NCBI GenBank assembly: GCA_036507695.1
Contig: DATCIR010000075.1
Span: 1-5,117, forward strand
Reading direction: 5' to 3'
DNA: 5,117 nt
Source of the DNA: JAKEGK01 sp036507695
GTDB taxonomy: Bacteria > Pseudomonadota > Gammaproteobacteria > SZUA-152
Made by a program: the position numbers and the translations under genes
Notes under the pieces: generated by a model
Seen by the model: the letters and a program-made list of their open reading frames with translations, nothing else
The model's database searches: none
Told to the model about the DNA's origin: nothing
Part shown: one piece after another, positions 1 through 5,089 of the stretch
Position numbering within the stretch: position 1 is the first letter of the stretch
Layout of the letters: the number at the start of each line of letters is the position of its first letter

Positions 1-102
1 GATCGTCAAAGCGCATGGCGGCGTTGCAACTCCTTGGAATGGAACGACCATTCCGCATTCCCTTCCATAGAGCGCAGCGCCTAGCCCTGCACTCTGAAAA
101 TC
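1..102. repeat. Long imperfect palindrome, possible dispersed intergenic element
   Basis: The stretch folds back on itself. Bases 1-19 pair with 84-102 (14 of 19 matches), 20-27 with 74-81 (7 of 8, the exception a possible G-U), and 36-42 with 48-54 (GGAATGG/CCATTCC, perfect, 5-base loop). An asymmetric internal loop (28-35 against 55-73) separates the outer and apical stems. It begins 30 bp beyond the stop codon of the minus-strand M15 peptidase gene and may extend left of the window. No T-run follows on either strand, so it is not a classical intrinsic terminator, though an RNA stem of this size could stop transcription or protect a 3' end. Size, symmetry and position resemble dispersed intergenic palindromes (REP/MITE-like). 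Whether it is repeated in the genome cannot be seen here. Confidence 0.7.
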
Positions 103-131
103 GCACACTCCACCGCGTCCAACTGCGGATT

Positions 132-686
132 CTAGGTTAAAAGCTCGGGTTTGTTGTGAAAGGCCCAATGCCACGGTTCGTAGATAAACCCGTAACGGTT
201 GCCTCGGGGAAAGGAGAGGCTAAAATCAAATTCCCCGGCGCACATGGTTAACCAGGCAAAGGCATCCGTATGTTCAAACTTTTCCGAGCAGGGTGGGCAA
301 TCGGGCGCGGTGATATCAATCGCGCGGCCGGTGTGATGTTCGCTATAGCCCGGCGCGGCCAGCACCTTCAGCACGTCGTCAATGATTTGTCCCTGGTCCA
401 ATTTTTTCCGGATTAATCCAGCCTGATAATCGACGCCGCGAAAGCCGGACACGAGGATTAACGGAAGGCCGTCTTTGGCGGCGGCGTGTTTCATGGCTTT
501 CCAGCGCTGGTTGGCAGCTTCGGTTAAACGGTGGATCTTGCCGTTGGGATCAATTTCCGCCGTCACCAGGGAAAGCGCTTCCTCAAACAACTGAAGATTA
601 CGGTCATGGGCGTAATGCAGGGGAATACCCAGTTCGCGATGAATGGCCTGGATACGCTGGTTGTAATTCGGTTCGTCGCTGGTCAC
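132..686 (-). CDS. M15 (VanY/DacB-type) D-Ala-D-Ala carboxypeptidase-like metallopeptidase
   Basis: A 184-residue zinc peptidase of family M15, which cleaves D-Ala-D-Ala ends or peptide bonds in peptidoglycan stem peptides. Visible motifs: SGFR at 80-83; the SxHxxGxAxD zinc motif at 115-124, giving His117 and Asp124 as ligands; and EPWHW at 170-174, with Glu170 the catalytic base and His173 the third ligand. The catalytic set is complete. There is no signal peptide, lipobox or membrane segment, which is odd for an enzyme whose substrate is periplasmic. The start is GTG at 686: an in-frame TAA lies just upstream, there is no good Shine-Dalgarno sequence, and the next Met (residue 65) is too late. 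It lies 76 bp downstream of the PP2C gene on the same strand, probably in the tssJ operon. It may remodel the wall for T6SS assembly, be a T6SS cargo, or act on imported muropeptides. The family is secure; the role is inferred. Confidence 0.9.
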   Translation of the reverse strand: MTSDEPNYNQRIQAIHRELGIPLHYAHDRNLQLFEEALSLVTAEIDPNGKIHRLTEAANQRWKAMKHAAAKDGLPLILVSGFRGVDYQAGLIRKKLDQGQIIDDVLKVLAAPGYSEHHTGRAIDITAPDCPPCSEKFEHTDAFAWLTMCAGEFDFSLSFPRGNRYGFIYEPWHWAFHNKPELLT

Positions 687-762
687 GGTTATTTCGCTTG
701 GGACGTTTTGATCGCGCCGGTGGTGTTACGCTGGTGTTGTTAGGCCGATGTTGTTAAGTAAA

Positions 763-1509
763 TCAGCCATGGCTGTCATCCAGGGCGCGTATGACAATGA
801 CGGTAACATTATCAATCGCGCCCCGTTGCAAGGTGGTTTCCACCAGTTGCCGGGCGATTTCCTCCACGTTTTCGTGTTGCAGGAATTGCGCGATTTCCGC
901 GTTGGTGACATGCTTGTTCAAGCCGTCGCTGCAAAGCAAATAGGTATCGTTAAGCTGGGCTTCTTCAAACGTGACATCCACACAAAGCTTGTCCGCCGCG
1001 CCCACCGCGCGTGTAATCACGTTGGATGCCGGATGTTGTTCCGCTTCTTCGGGGAGCAACAAGCCTTGTTGCACCATTTCCTCCACCTGGCTGTGGTCGC
1101 GGGTGAGCTGCACGCACTGCTGGTCCCGGCAGCGGTAGGCGCGGCTGTCGCCCGCCCACAAAAATGCGCAGTGTCCGTCGAGCGCGATCATGGCGACCAC
1201 GGTGCTGCCAATGGTTCGATTGTCGGCGTGCTGCCGCGCCAGGCGTATCAGTTCGTTGTTGGCGATGATAATGCGGTCTTGCACTTCGTCGACATAGTCG
1301 CTTAACTGGTCGTGGGGCTGTGTTTCATCGAGGATTTCCACAATACTGGAACTCGCCACATCCCCCGCGTGATGTCCCCCCATGCCATCGGCCACCACCC
1401 ATAAGCCGATATCGGCGCGCTGCAGATAAGCATCCTCGTTAATTTGCCGCACATAGCCTACATCCGTAGCCGCCGCGGAAAACCAGGCATATGATTTTTG
1501 CCCTGACAT
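763..1509 (-). CDS. pppA: PP2C-family Ser/Thr protein phosphatase, T6SS-associated (PppA/Stp1 type)
   Basis: A 248-residue, single-domain, cytoplasmic Mg/Mn-dependent phosphatase. The PP2C motifs are all present and in order: RQINED (21-26), VVADGMGGH (38-46, metal-binding Asp41), GSTVV (101-105), WAGDSRAY (118-125), NVITRAVG (163-170), LLCSDGL (191-197, Asp195) and DNVTVIV (233-239, Asp233). Length matches bacterial stand-alone PP2Cs of the PppA type. In Pseudomonas T6SS, PppA reverses phosphorylation of the FHA protein by the kinase PpkA and so switches off assembly and firing. That function is assigned here because tssJ lies immediately upstream. No kinase or FHA gene is in the window. The ATG at 1509 is supported by TGGAG at 1523-1519, 9 bases before it. 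The gap of 98 bp after tssJ could hold its own promoter, but none is clear. A general stress phosphatase is the alternative. Confidence 0.9.
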   Translation of the reverse strand: MSGQKSYAWFSAAATDVGYVRQINEDAYLQRADIGLWVVADGMGGHHAGDVASSSIVEILDETQPHDQLSDYVDEVQDRIIIANNELIRLARQHADNRTIGSTVVAMIALDGHCAFLWAGDSRAYRCRDQQCVQLTRDHSQVEEMVQQGLLLPEEAEQHPASNVITRAVGAADKLCVDVTFEEAQLNDTYLLCSDGLNKHVTNAEIAQFLQHENVEEIARQLVETTLQRGAIDNVTVIVIRALDDSHG

Positions 1510-1592
1510 GGCTACAGACTCCAGGCGTTGTTGTGGTTGTGGATAAAGTGGTAATAAATCATGGTATGTAGTGTTCTTTTGATCCGGAATGC

Positions 1593-1610
1593 GTGGCCGT
1601 TGTGGCCGTT
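1593..1610. repeat. Tandem 9-bp duplication GTGGCCGTT x2
   Basis: Two perfect adjacent copies (1593-1601 and 1602-1610). The right copy overlaps the tssJ stop codon (TAA read leftwards from 1611), and the rest lies in the tssJ-pppA gap. Probably a replication-slippage duplication. Confidence 0.8.
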
Positions 1611-2118
1611 ATTTTTCGATCAGGTTGTTTGCTGCGGTCATTCCGGTTTTCCCTAAATTCACCACCGCGACCGTGGTGTCGTCTGTATTAATGGAAATGA
1701 TAGCGCGCCATTTGATTTTATCCACGTTGTGGTAAGCCGCCACTATCCCTAAGTATCGGGTATCCGGTTTTACCCCGCGCGCGATTGTGTGAAGTGCTTC
1801 CGGTTTTAATTCAAATTCTTCACGTCCGAGATTCTGATCGCCGATGGCCGCCTGATCGTTGTTCAGCAGGCTTGCGAAATCCGCCTTGCGGAAATTCGCC
1901 GCGTCGGACAATTCATAGAACCGCACCCTGACCGGAGACGGATTACCGTGCGCATCGGGGTTTACATCCTTGTCCGCCTTGATAGTGATATCGATTTTGT
2001 TGACCAGGCCAAGGGCTTTTTTCGTTGAGCTGCAGCTTGTCACCATGCAAGAGAGTAACCACACTACTATTAATAAGCGAAAAATTGTTGCTAAACAGGG
2101 AAAGTTATTCCGGGTCAC
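1609..2118 (-). CDS. tssJ: Type VI secretion system outer-membrane lipoprotein TssJ (VasD/SciN family)
   Basis: A 169-residue lipoprotein that, in characterised T6SSs, anchors the TssL-TssM envelope complex to the outer membrane by binding periplasmic TssM. Residues 12-28 form the hydrophobic signal segment and VTSC (26-29) the lipobox, so Cys29 would be lipidated. Ser30 follows rather than Asp, in keeping with outer-membrane sorting. The mature part carries the TssJ pattern: a first strand (41-48), NPDAHGNPSPVRVRFYEL (53-70), the ADF...NNDQAAIG segment (79-93) and a YLGIVAAYH strand (122-130). The start is GTG at 2118, supported by GAGG at 2130-2127 with 8-base spacing; the next Met (25) would remove the signal. 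It appears to be first in a leftward operon with pppA and the M15 peptidase. The usual downstream partners tssK, tssL and tssM are absent, so the T6SS cluster is split or its core lies elsewhere. Confidence 0.92.
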   Translation of the reverse strand: MTRNNFPCLATIFRLLIVVWLLSCMVTSCSSTKKALGLVNKIDITIKADKDVNPDAHGNPSPVRVRFYELSDAANFRKADFASLLNNDQAAIGDQNLGREEFELKPEALHTIARGVKPDTRYLGIVAAYHNVDKIKWRAIISINTDDTTVAVVNLGKTGMTAANNLIEK

Positions 2119-2126
2119 CGATGCTT

Positions 2127-2130
2127 CCTC
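2127..2130 (-). promoter_or_regulatory. Ribosome binding site of tssJ (GAGG)
   Basis: Read on the minus strand, AAGAGGAAG places GAGG 8 bases before the GTG codon at 2118. No ATG in frame upstream is usable, so this site decides the GTG start and keeps the complete lipoprotein signal peptide. Confidence 0.65.
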
Positions 2131-2140
2131 TTAACTGGAT

Positions 2141-2173
2141 CAAGACAACTGCAAGACAACTGCAAGACAACTG
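2141..2173. repeat. Three perfect tandem copies of an 11-bp unit (CAAGACAACTG)
   Basis: Copies at 2141-2151, 2152-2162 and 2163-2173 are identical. They lie 23-55 bases upstream of the tssJ start codon, just beyond its ribosome binding site, so they are probably in the tssJ 5' leader or overlap its promoter. Eleven bases is close to one helical turn, so the units could be iterated protein-binding sites, or simply a slippage product. Confidence 0.9.
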
Positions 2174-2198
2174 ATGGTGCAGAGCCTGTGAATCCTCA

Positions 2199-2218
2199 GT
2201 TGTTATGCGTTGTTATGG
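2199..2218. repeat. Two near-identical 10-bp tandem units (GTTGTTATGC/G)
   Basis: Copies at 2199-2208 and 2209-2218 differ only at the last base. They lie 25 bp upstream (with respect to tssJ) of the 11-bp triplet. Confidence 0.7.
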
Positions 2219-2530
2219 GTATTCTTTTACTGTTCGCTCTACAATTGTCGGGTAGATAACCACATATAGGGGTGTGGGAAAGGAATTATTGCACGGTTAT
2301 TGTCCGTAAACCAGTGGGGGCATGGACGCTAATAACAGGCCACAGCACCCGCCTGCAATCAGTTATTGTTCTCGTTACAGAGAGTGCTAGCAATAGTCAG
2401 TTCGTATCGATTTAGGCCATATCGCGTCGTTATTTATGGATCGGAAAAACCCGGCGGACTATTTGGTGGCATACGTTTTGTCGGCACACGTTGGTGTTGC
2501 GTGCGTCCTGGCGTGTGCAGGCATTGAAAC

Positions 2531-2591
2531 GGCGGCCTTGGTCACTGAGCATTAGGCGATTGATGCAATCCATCGCTCATGCTGCACCGCC
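2531..2591. repeat. Nested inverted repeat (hairpin potential) in the tssJ-oxyR region
   Basis: Three successive arm pairs share one centre: GGCGG 2531-2535 with CCGCC 2587-2591, AGCAT 2548-2552 with ATGCT 2579-2583, and GCGAT 2556-2560 with ATCGC 2572-2576. The inner two form a hairpin with a small internal loop and an 11-base apex. No T-run follows on either strand, so it is not a typical terminator. Function unknown; it might be an operator, an RNA structure or a decayed repeat. Confidence 0.45.
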
Positions 2592-2620
2592 TTATCGCGC
2601 GAGCCCAGGCAGGTAATGCC

Positions 2621-2648
2621 AAACCCGCTGTTTTAAAACGCGGCGTTT
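2621..2648. repeat. 28-bp dyad centred on GTTTTAAAAC
   Basis: The core GTTTTAAAAC (2630-2639) is a perfect palindrome. It is flanked by CCGC (2625-2628) and GCGG (2640-2643), then AAAC (2621-2624) and GTTT (2645-2648), with single unpaired bases at 2629 and 2644. It ends 113 bp before the oxyR ATG. This is a candidate site for a dimeric regulator, but I do not recognise the motif. Confidence 0.55.
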
Positions 2649-2761
2649 CAGGTCACAATAGCCGTTATTAATCAGTTCGAATCCCGGCTTTTCGTTTGCG
2701 ATGACAAAACCGGTCAGTTGGGATCGTCAATTCCATTTGCGTGCCTCGGAACGGGCCTGTC

Positions 2762-3685
2762 ATGACACTTACAGAACTACGTTATATCGTCGCGGTGTAC
2801 CGGGAACGCCACTTTGGCCGGGCGGCGGAGTCCTGCTATGTCAGTCAGCCTACCTTGAGCGCCGCGGTTAAAAAACTGGAGCAGGAACTGGGGATCGATA
2901 TTTTTGAACGCTCCAGGCAGGATATCAGCGTCACCCCGGTCGGCGAACAGGTCGTCGCGCAGGCGCAGCGGGTGCTGGAAGAGGCCGAAAAACTCAAACT
3001 GATTTCTCAGGTGGGGAAGGACCAATTAGCCGGTACCTTGCGCATTGGCGCGATCTACACCATCGGGCCGTATTTGCTGCCGTACATTATTCCCGAGCTG
3101 CGGAAAAACGCGCCCAACATGCCCCTGGTGATTGAAGAAAACTTCACAGCCCGCCTGCGGGAAAAACTCAAAGCCGGGCAGTTGGATGCCATCATTATCG
3201 CCTTGCCGTTTGACGAACCCGGCGTGGTGACCTTGCCCTTGTATGATGAACCCTTTGTGGCCGTACTTCCCGCGTCGCATCCCTTGGTGCAAAAAGAAAG
3301 CCTTCGTATCACGGATCTGGCCAGGGAAAATTTGCTGCTGCTGGGCGAGGGCCATTGTTTTCGGGAACAGGTGCTGGAGGCGTGTCCGGAATGCCGCGAT
3401 GCCAACGTTAGCGGGAGCGCCTTTAATCAAACGATCGAGGGCAGCTCCATTGAAACCATTCGGCATATGGTGGTGTCGGGGATTGGCGTAACTGTGTTGC
3501 CGTGCACCACGGCGGGCACGGACAAATATGCGCGGCGGCTGTTGCAAATTAAACGCCTGAAAAATCCGGAACCGAAACGTTGTGTGGCATTGGCGTGGCG
3601 GACCAGTTTCCCGCGTCCCAAGGCGATTGAAGTATTGCGCAAGGCGATCGTAAACAGTGCGCTGAGTTGTGTGAAATACCGGTGA
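2762..3685 (+). CDS. oxyR: Hydrogen peroxide-sensing LysR-type transcriptional regulator OxyR
   Basis: A 307-residue cytoplasmic regulator that forms an intramolecular disulfide on meeting H2O2 and then activates antioxidant genes. The N-terminal winged helix-turn-helix includes HFGRAAESCYVSQPTLS (17-33). The effector domain (about 90-300) carries GHCFREQVLEAC (197-208), placing the peroxidatic Cys at 199 and the resolving Cys at 208, the E. coli numbering. Thr100, His198 and Arg201, which surround the peroxide site in known OxyRs, are also at the same positions. A GTG at 2741 would add seven residues, but the ATG at 2762 is preferred because of this alignment and the family length of about 305; the Shine-Dalgarno sequence (GGAA, 2748-2751) is weak. 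Cys211, three residues after the resolving Cys, is an extra cysteine. Next on the strand, 106 bp away, is the rubredoxin reductase, with no clear terminator between. OxyR proteins commonly repress their own promoter; no box was recognised here. Confidence 0.95.
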   Translation: MTLTELRYIVAVYRERHFGRAAESCYVSQPTLSAAVKKLEQELGIDIFERSRQDISVTPVGEQVVAQAQRVLEEAEKLKLISQVGKDQLAGTLRIGAIYTIGPYLLPYIIPELRKNAPNMPLVIEENFTARLREKLKAGQLDAIIIALPFDEPGVVTLPLYDEPFVAVLPASHPLVQKESLRITDLARENLLLLGEGHCFREQVLEACPECRDANVSGSAFNQTIEGSSIETIRHMVVSGIGVTVLPCTTAGTDKYARRLLQIKRLKNPEPKRCVALAWRTSFPRPKAIEVLRKAIVNSALSCVKYR

Positions 3686-3780
3686 TGAACCATGCTAACC
3701 GGTTCGTGTATCAAAAGTCATGGATTATTTCTCTGCCACTGTTAATTATCGTTACTGACAATAAATGTTTCATGCACTTT

Positions 3781-3784
3781 AAGG
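3781..3784 (+). promoter_or_regulatory. Ribosome binding site of the rubredoxin reductase (AAGG)
   Basis: AAGG lies 7 bases before the ATG at 3792. The 106-bp gap also contains two ACCGGT palindromes (3678-3683 overlapping the oxyR stop, and 3698-3703). They could pair across a 14-base loop but lack a T-run, so I do not call a terminator. Confidence 0.6.
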
Positions 3785-3791
3785 TTAAAAC

Positions 3792-4937
3792 ATGAATCCT
3801 ATCGTCATTATTGGCACCGGCCTGGCGGGTTATAACCTCGCCAAGGAAATTCGCAAACTGGATAAGGAAATACCCCTGCACCTGATCACCGCCGATGGGG
3901 GAGAGTCCTATTCCAAGCCGATGCTGTCCAACGCGCTGGCCAAAGGCAAAACCCCCGCGCAACTGGTGTTGTCCACGGCGGAGCAAATGGCGGCGCAGCT
4001 TGCCGCGGTGATACATACCCGTTCAAAAGTCGAATCGATCAACGCGCAATCCAAAACGGTGCTGACCACGTCGGGCGAGTTTTCTTACCGCAAGCTGGTG
4101 CTGGCAACCGGGGCCGAACAAATCAAGCCGCCGTTGCAGGGTAACGCGGTTAACGGCGTGTATTCGGTGAATGACCTGGATGACTATGCGCATTTCCGTG
4201 CGGCCCTGCAATCAGCACAGCATGTAGGCGTTATCGGGCCTGGCTTGATCGGCTGTGAGTTTGCCAATGATCTCCTTGCCGCCAACAAGCAGGTGACCGT
4301 CATCGGGCCGCCCGTAACACCGCTCGACCGCCTGCTGCCGCCGCAAGTGGGCGAACTCCTGAAGCGCGCACTGGGAAACGCCGGCGTGCACTGGCGGCTG
4401 GGTGTAACCGCGAGCGCCGTGGATAAAGCGAATGACCGCTACCAGATCCGTTTGTCCGACGGATCGCAATTGGAAGTGGATTTAGTGTTATCCGCCGTTG
4501 GGTTGCGCCCCAAACTTGCACTGGCTAAAAGCGCGGGCCTCACCGTGAACCGTGGCATCGTGGTGGACCGGCTGCTGCAAACCTCGCAACCGGATATTTA
4601 CGCCTTGGGTGACTGCTGCGAAATAGATGGCCTGGTGCTGCCCTTCGTGCTGCCCTTAATGAACGCGGCGCGCACCCTGGCGAAGACCCTCACCGGCAAC
4701 CCCACGCAGCTGGTCTATCCAGCCATGCCGGTCGTGGTGAAAACACCGGCGCATCCGCTGGTGGTATCCCCGCCCGCGCAGGGTAGTGAGGGGGAATGGG
4801 ACATCGAGTTGCGGGATACCGGCGCGCGGGCCTTGTATCGCGGCAACAACGGATCACTGCTGGGGTTTGTATTGACCGGCGACAAAGTCGAGGAAAAAGC
4901 GGCCCTGTCGAAAGAACTACCGCCTGTATTGCCATGA
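3792..4937 (+). CDS. Rubredoxin-NAD(+) reductase (FAD-dependent pyridine nucleotide-disulfide oxidoreductase family)
   Basis: A 381-residue soluble flavoprotein that passes electrons from NADH through FAD to rubredoxin. From there they serve alkane hydroxylases in some bacteria, or oxidative-stress and other redox partners in others. Visible: the FAD-binding GTGLAG (8-13) following strand IVII; SYSKPMLS (39-46); the LATGA motif (104-108); the NAD(P)-binding GPGLIG (149-154); and the second FAD contact IYALGDC (269-275). At the end of the second beta strand of the NAD domain (VTVIG, 168-172) the acidic residue usual for NADH enzymes is missing, a feature I also recall in Pseudomonas homologues. 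Length and sequence resemble Pseudomonas rubredoxin reductase (RubB/AlkT type) more than NorW, the flavorubredoxin reductase, which is the main alternative. No rubredoxin gene accompanies it. Placement after oxyR suggests a role in peroxide or oxygen stress, possibly co-transcribed. Confidence 0.9.
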   Translation: MNPIVIIGTGLAGYNLAKEIRKLDKEIPLHLITADGGESYSKPMLSNALAKGKTPAQLVLSTAEQMAAQLAAVIHTRSKVESINAQSKTVLTTSGEFSYRKLVLATGAEQIKPPLQGNAVNGVYSVNDLDDYAHFRAALQSAQHVGVIGPGLIGCEFANDLLAANKQVTVIGPPVTPLDRLLPPQVGELLKRALGNAGVHWRLGVTASAVDKANDRYQIRLSDGSQLEVDLVLSAVGLRPKLALAKSAGLTVNRGIVVDRLLQTSQPDIYALGDCCEIDGLVLPFVLPLMNAARTLAKTLTGNPTQLVYPAMPVVVKTPAHPLVVSPPAQGSEGEWDIELRDTGARALYRGNNGSLLGFVLTGDKVEEKAALSKELPPVLP

Positions 4938-4969
4938 AGTGATTATATTACCGATATTGCCAGTCTTGG

Positions 4970-5008
4970 ATTCGACGGCAGTATTCGACGGCAGTATTCG
5001 ACGGCAGT
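4970..5008. repeat. Three perfect tandem copies of a 13-bp unit (ATTCGACGGCAGT)
   Basis: Copies at 4970-4982, 4983-4995 and 4996-5008 are identical, starting 32 bp after the reductase stop codon. The unit has no internal dyad. It is probably a slippage-generated minisatellite-like tract and may vary in copy number between strains. Confidence 0.9.
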
Positions 5009-5016
5009 GCCCGGCA

Positions 5017-5050
5017 TTGGCGCCGGTGTTCACACCGCTGTTCGCGCCAA
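5017..5050. repeat. Bulged inverted repeat downstream of the reductase gene
   Basis: TTGGCGC (5017-5023) pairs with GCGCCAA (5044-5050), enclosing CGGTG (5024-5028) and CACCG (5033-5037) around a TTCA loop. The six bases 5038-5043 bulge on one side. On the plus strand it is followed by A's, not T's, so it is not a canonical terminator for the reductase mRNA. It may still protect or end the transcript. Confidence 0.5.
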
Positions 5051-5051
5051 T

Positions 5052-5089
5052 AAAAAAAGGGCCAAATTCGTTCGCTTTGAATTTGACCC
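5052..5089 (-). terminator. Rho-independent terminator reading leftwards
   Basis: On the minus strand an 11-pair stem (5089-5079 with 5069-5059, one G-U pair, loop of 9) is followed directly by seven T's (5058-5052). This is a textbook intrinsic terminator for a gene transcribed from right to left. No complete minus-strand gene is inside the window. A TAA at 5105-5103 could be the stop of that gene, preceded by only four visible codons (K-R-F-P). The stem may also act weakly on the convergent reductase transcript, but the plus strand lacks a T-run. Confidence 0.8.

Larger units (their letters stand above)
2119..2740. other. 622-bp divergent intergenic region between tssJ and oxyR
   Basis: The promoters of the leftward T6SS genes and of oxyR must lie here, unless tssJ is served from elsewhere. 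I could not find convincing sigma-70 or sigma-54 (GG-N10-GC) elements or an OxyR box with the ATAG-type spacing. The region contains tandem repeats at 2141-2173 and 2199-2218, a weak nested hairpin (2364-2368 with 2391-2395, enclosing 2370-2373 with 2380-2383), a larger hairpin at 2531-2591 and a dyad at 2621-2648. A 39-codon plus-strand ORF (ATG 2436, TAG 2553-2555) encodes a rather hydrophobic peptide but has no Shine-Dalgarno sequence. No gene is supported. Confidence 0.6.

Noticed and set aside
2..70. Plus-strand reading frame starting IVKAHGG and ending SLP-stop, like the C-terminus of a histidine kinase
   Set aside because: The spacing between the HGG and LP motifs is about four residues too short, and the same bases are better explained by the palindrome at 1-102.
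113..128. CCGC/GCGG stem as terminator of the M15 gene
   Set aside because: Only four base pairs and no T-run on the minus strand.
748..1305. 185-codon open frame on the plus strand
   Set aside because: It lies wholly antisense to the PP2C gene, whose motifs are complete; the translation resembles no family I know and is a GC-driven shadow.
2322..2390. 22-codon plus-strand ORF preceded by a G-run
   Set aside because: The G-run is too close to the ATG to work as a Shine-Dalgarno sequence and the peptide has no recognisable features.
2484..2505. GGCAC...GTTGC resembling a sigma-54 promoter in the tssJ-oxyR region
   Set aside because: The spacing between the GG and GC elements is 14 rather than 10 bases.
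2741..2761. GTG start giving an OxyR seven residues longer
   Set aside because: The ATG at 2762 reproduces E. coli OxyR numbering exactly at Thr100, Cys199, Arg201 and Cys208 and gives the usual length; the added residues have no family counterpart.
3026..3547. 173-codon open frame on the minus strand
   Set aside because: Antisense shadow of oxyR, rich in Gln, Gly, Arg and His as expected for a complement frame.
3678..3703. ACCGGT repeats as a terminator after oxyR
   Set aside because: A six-pair stem with a 14-base loop and no T-run; more likely two chance short palindromes.
3755..3783. Sigma-70 promoter CTGACA - 17 bp - TTTAAG before the reductase
   Set aside because: The -10 matches only four of six bases and overlaps the ribosome binding site, so the transcript would start at the start codon.
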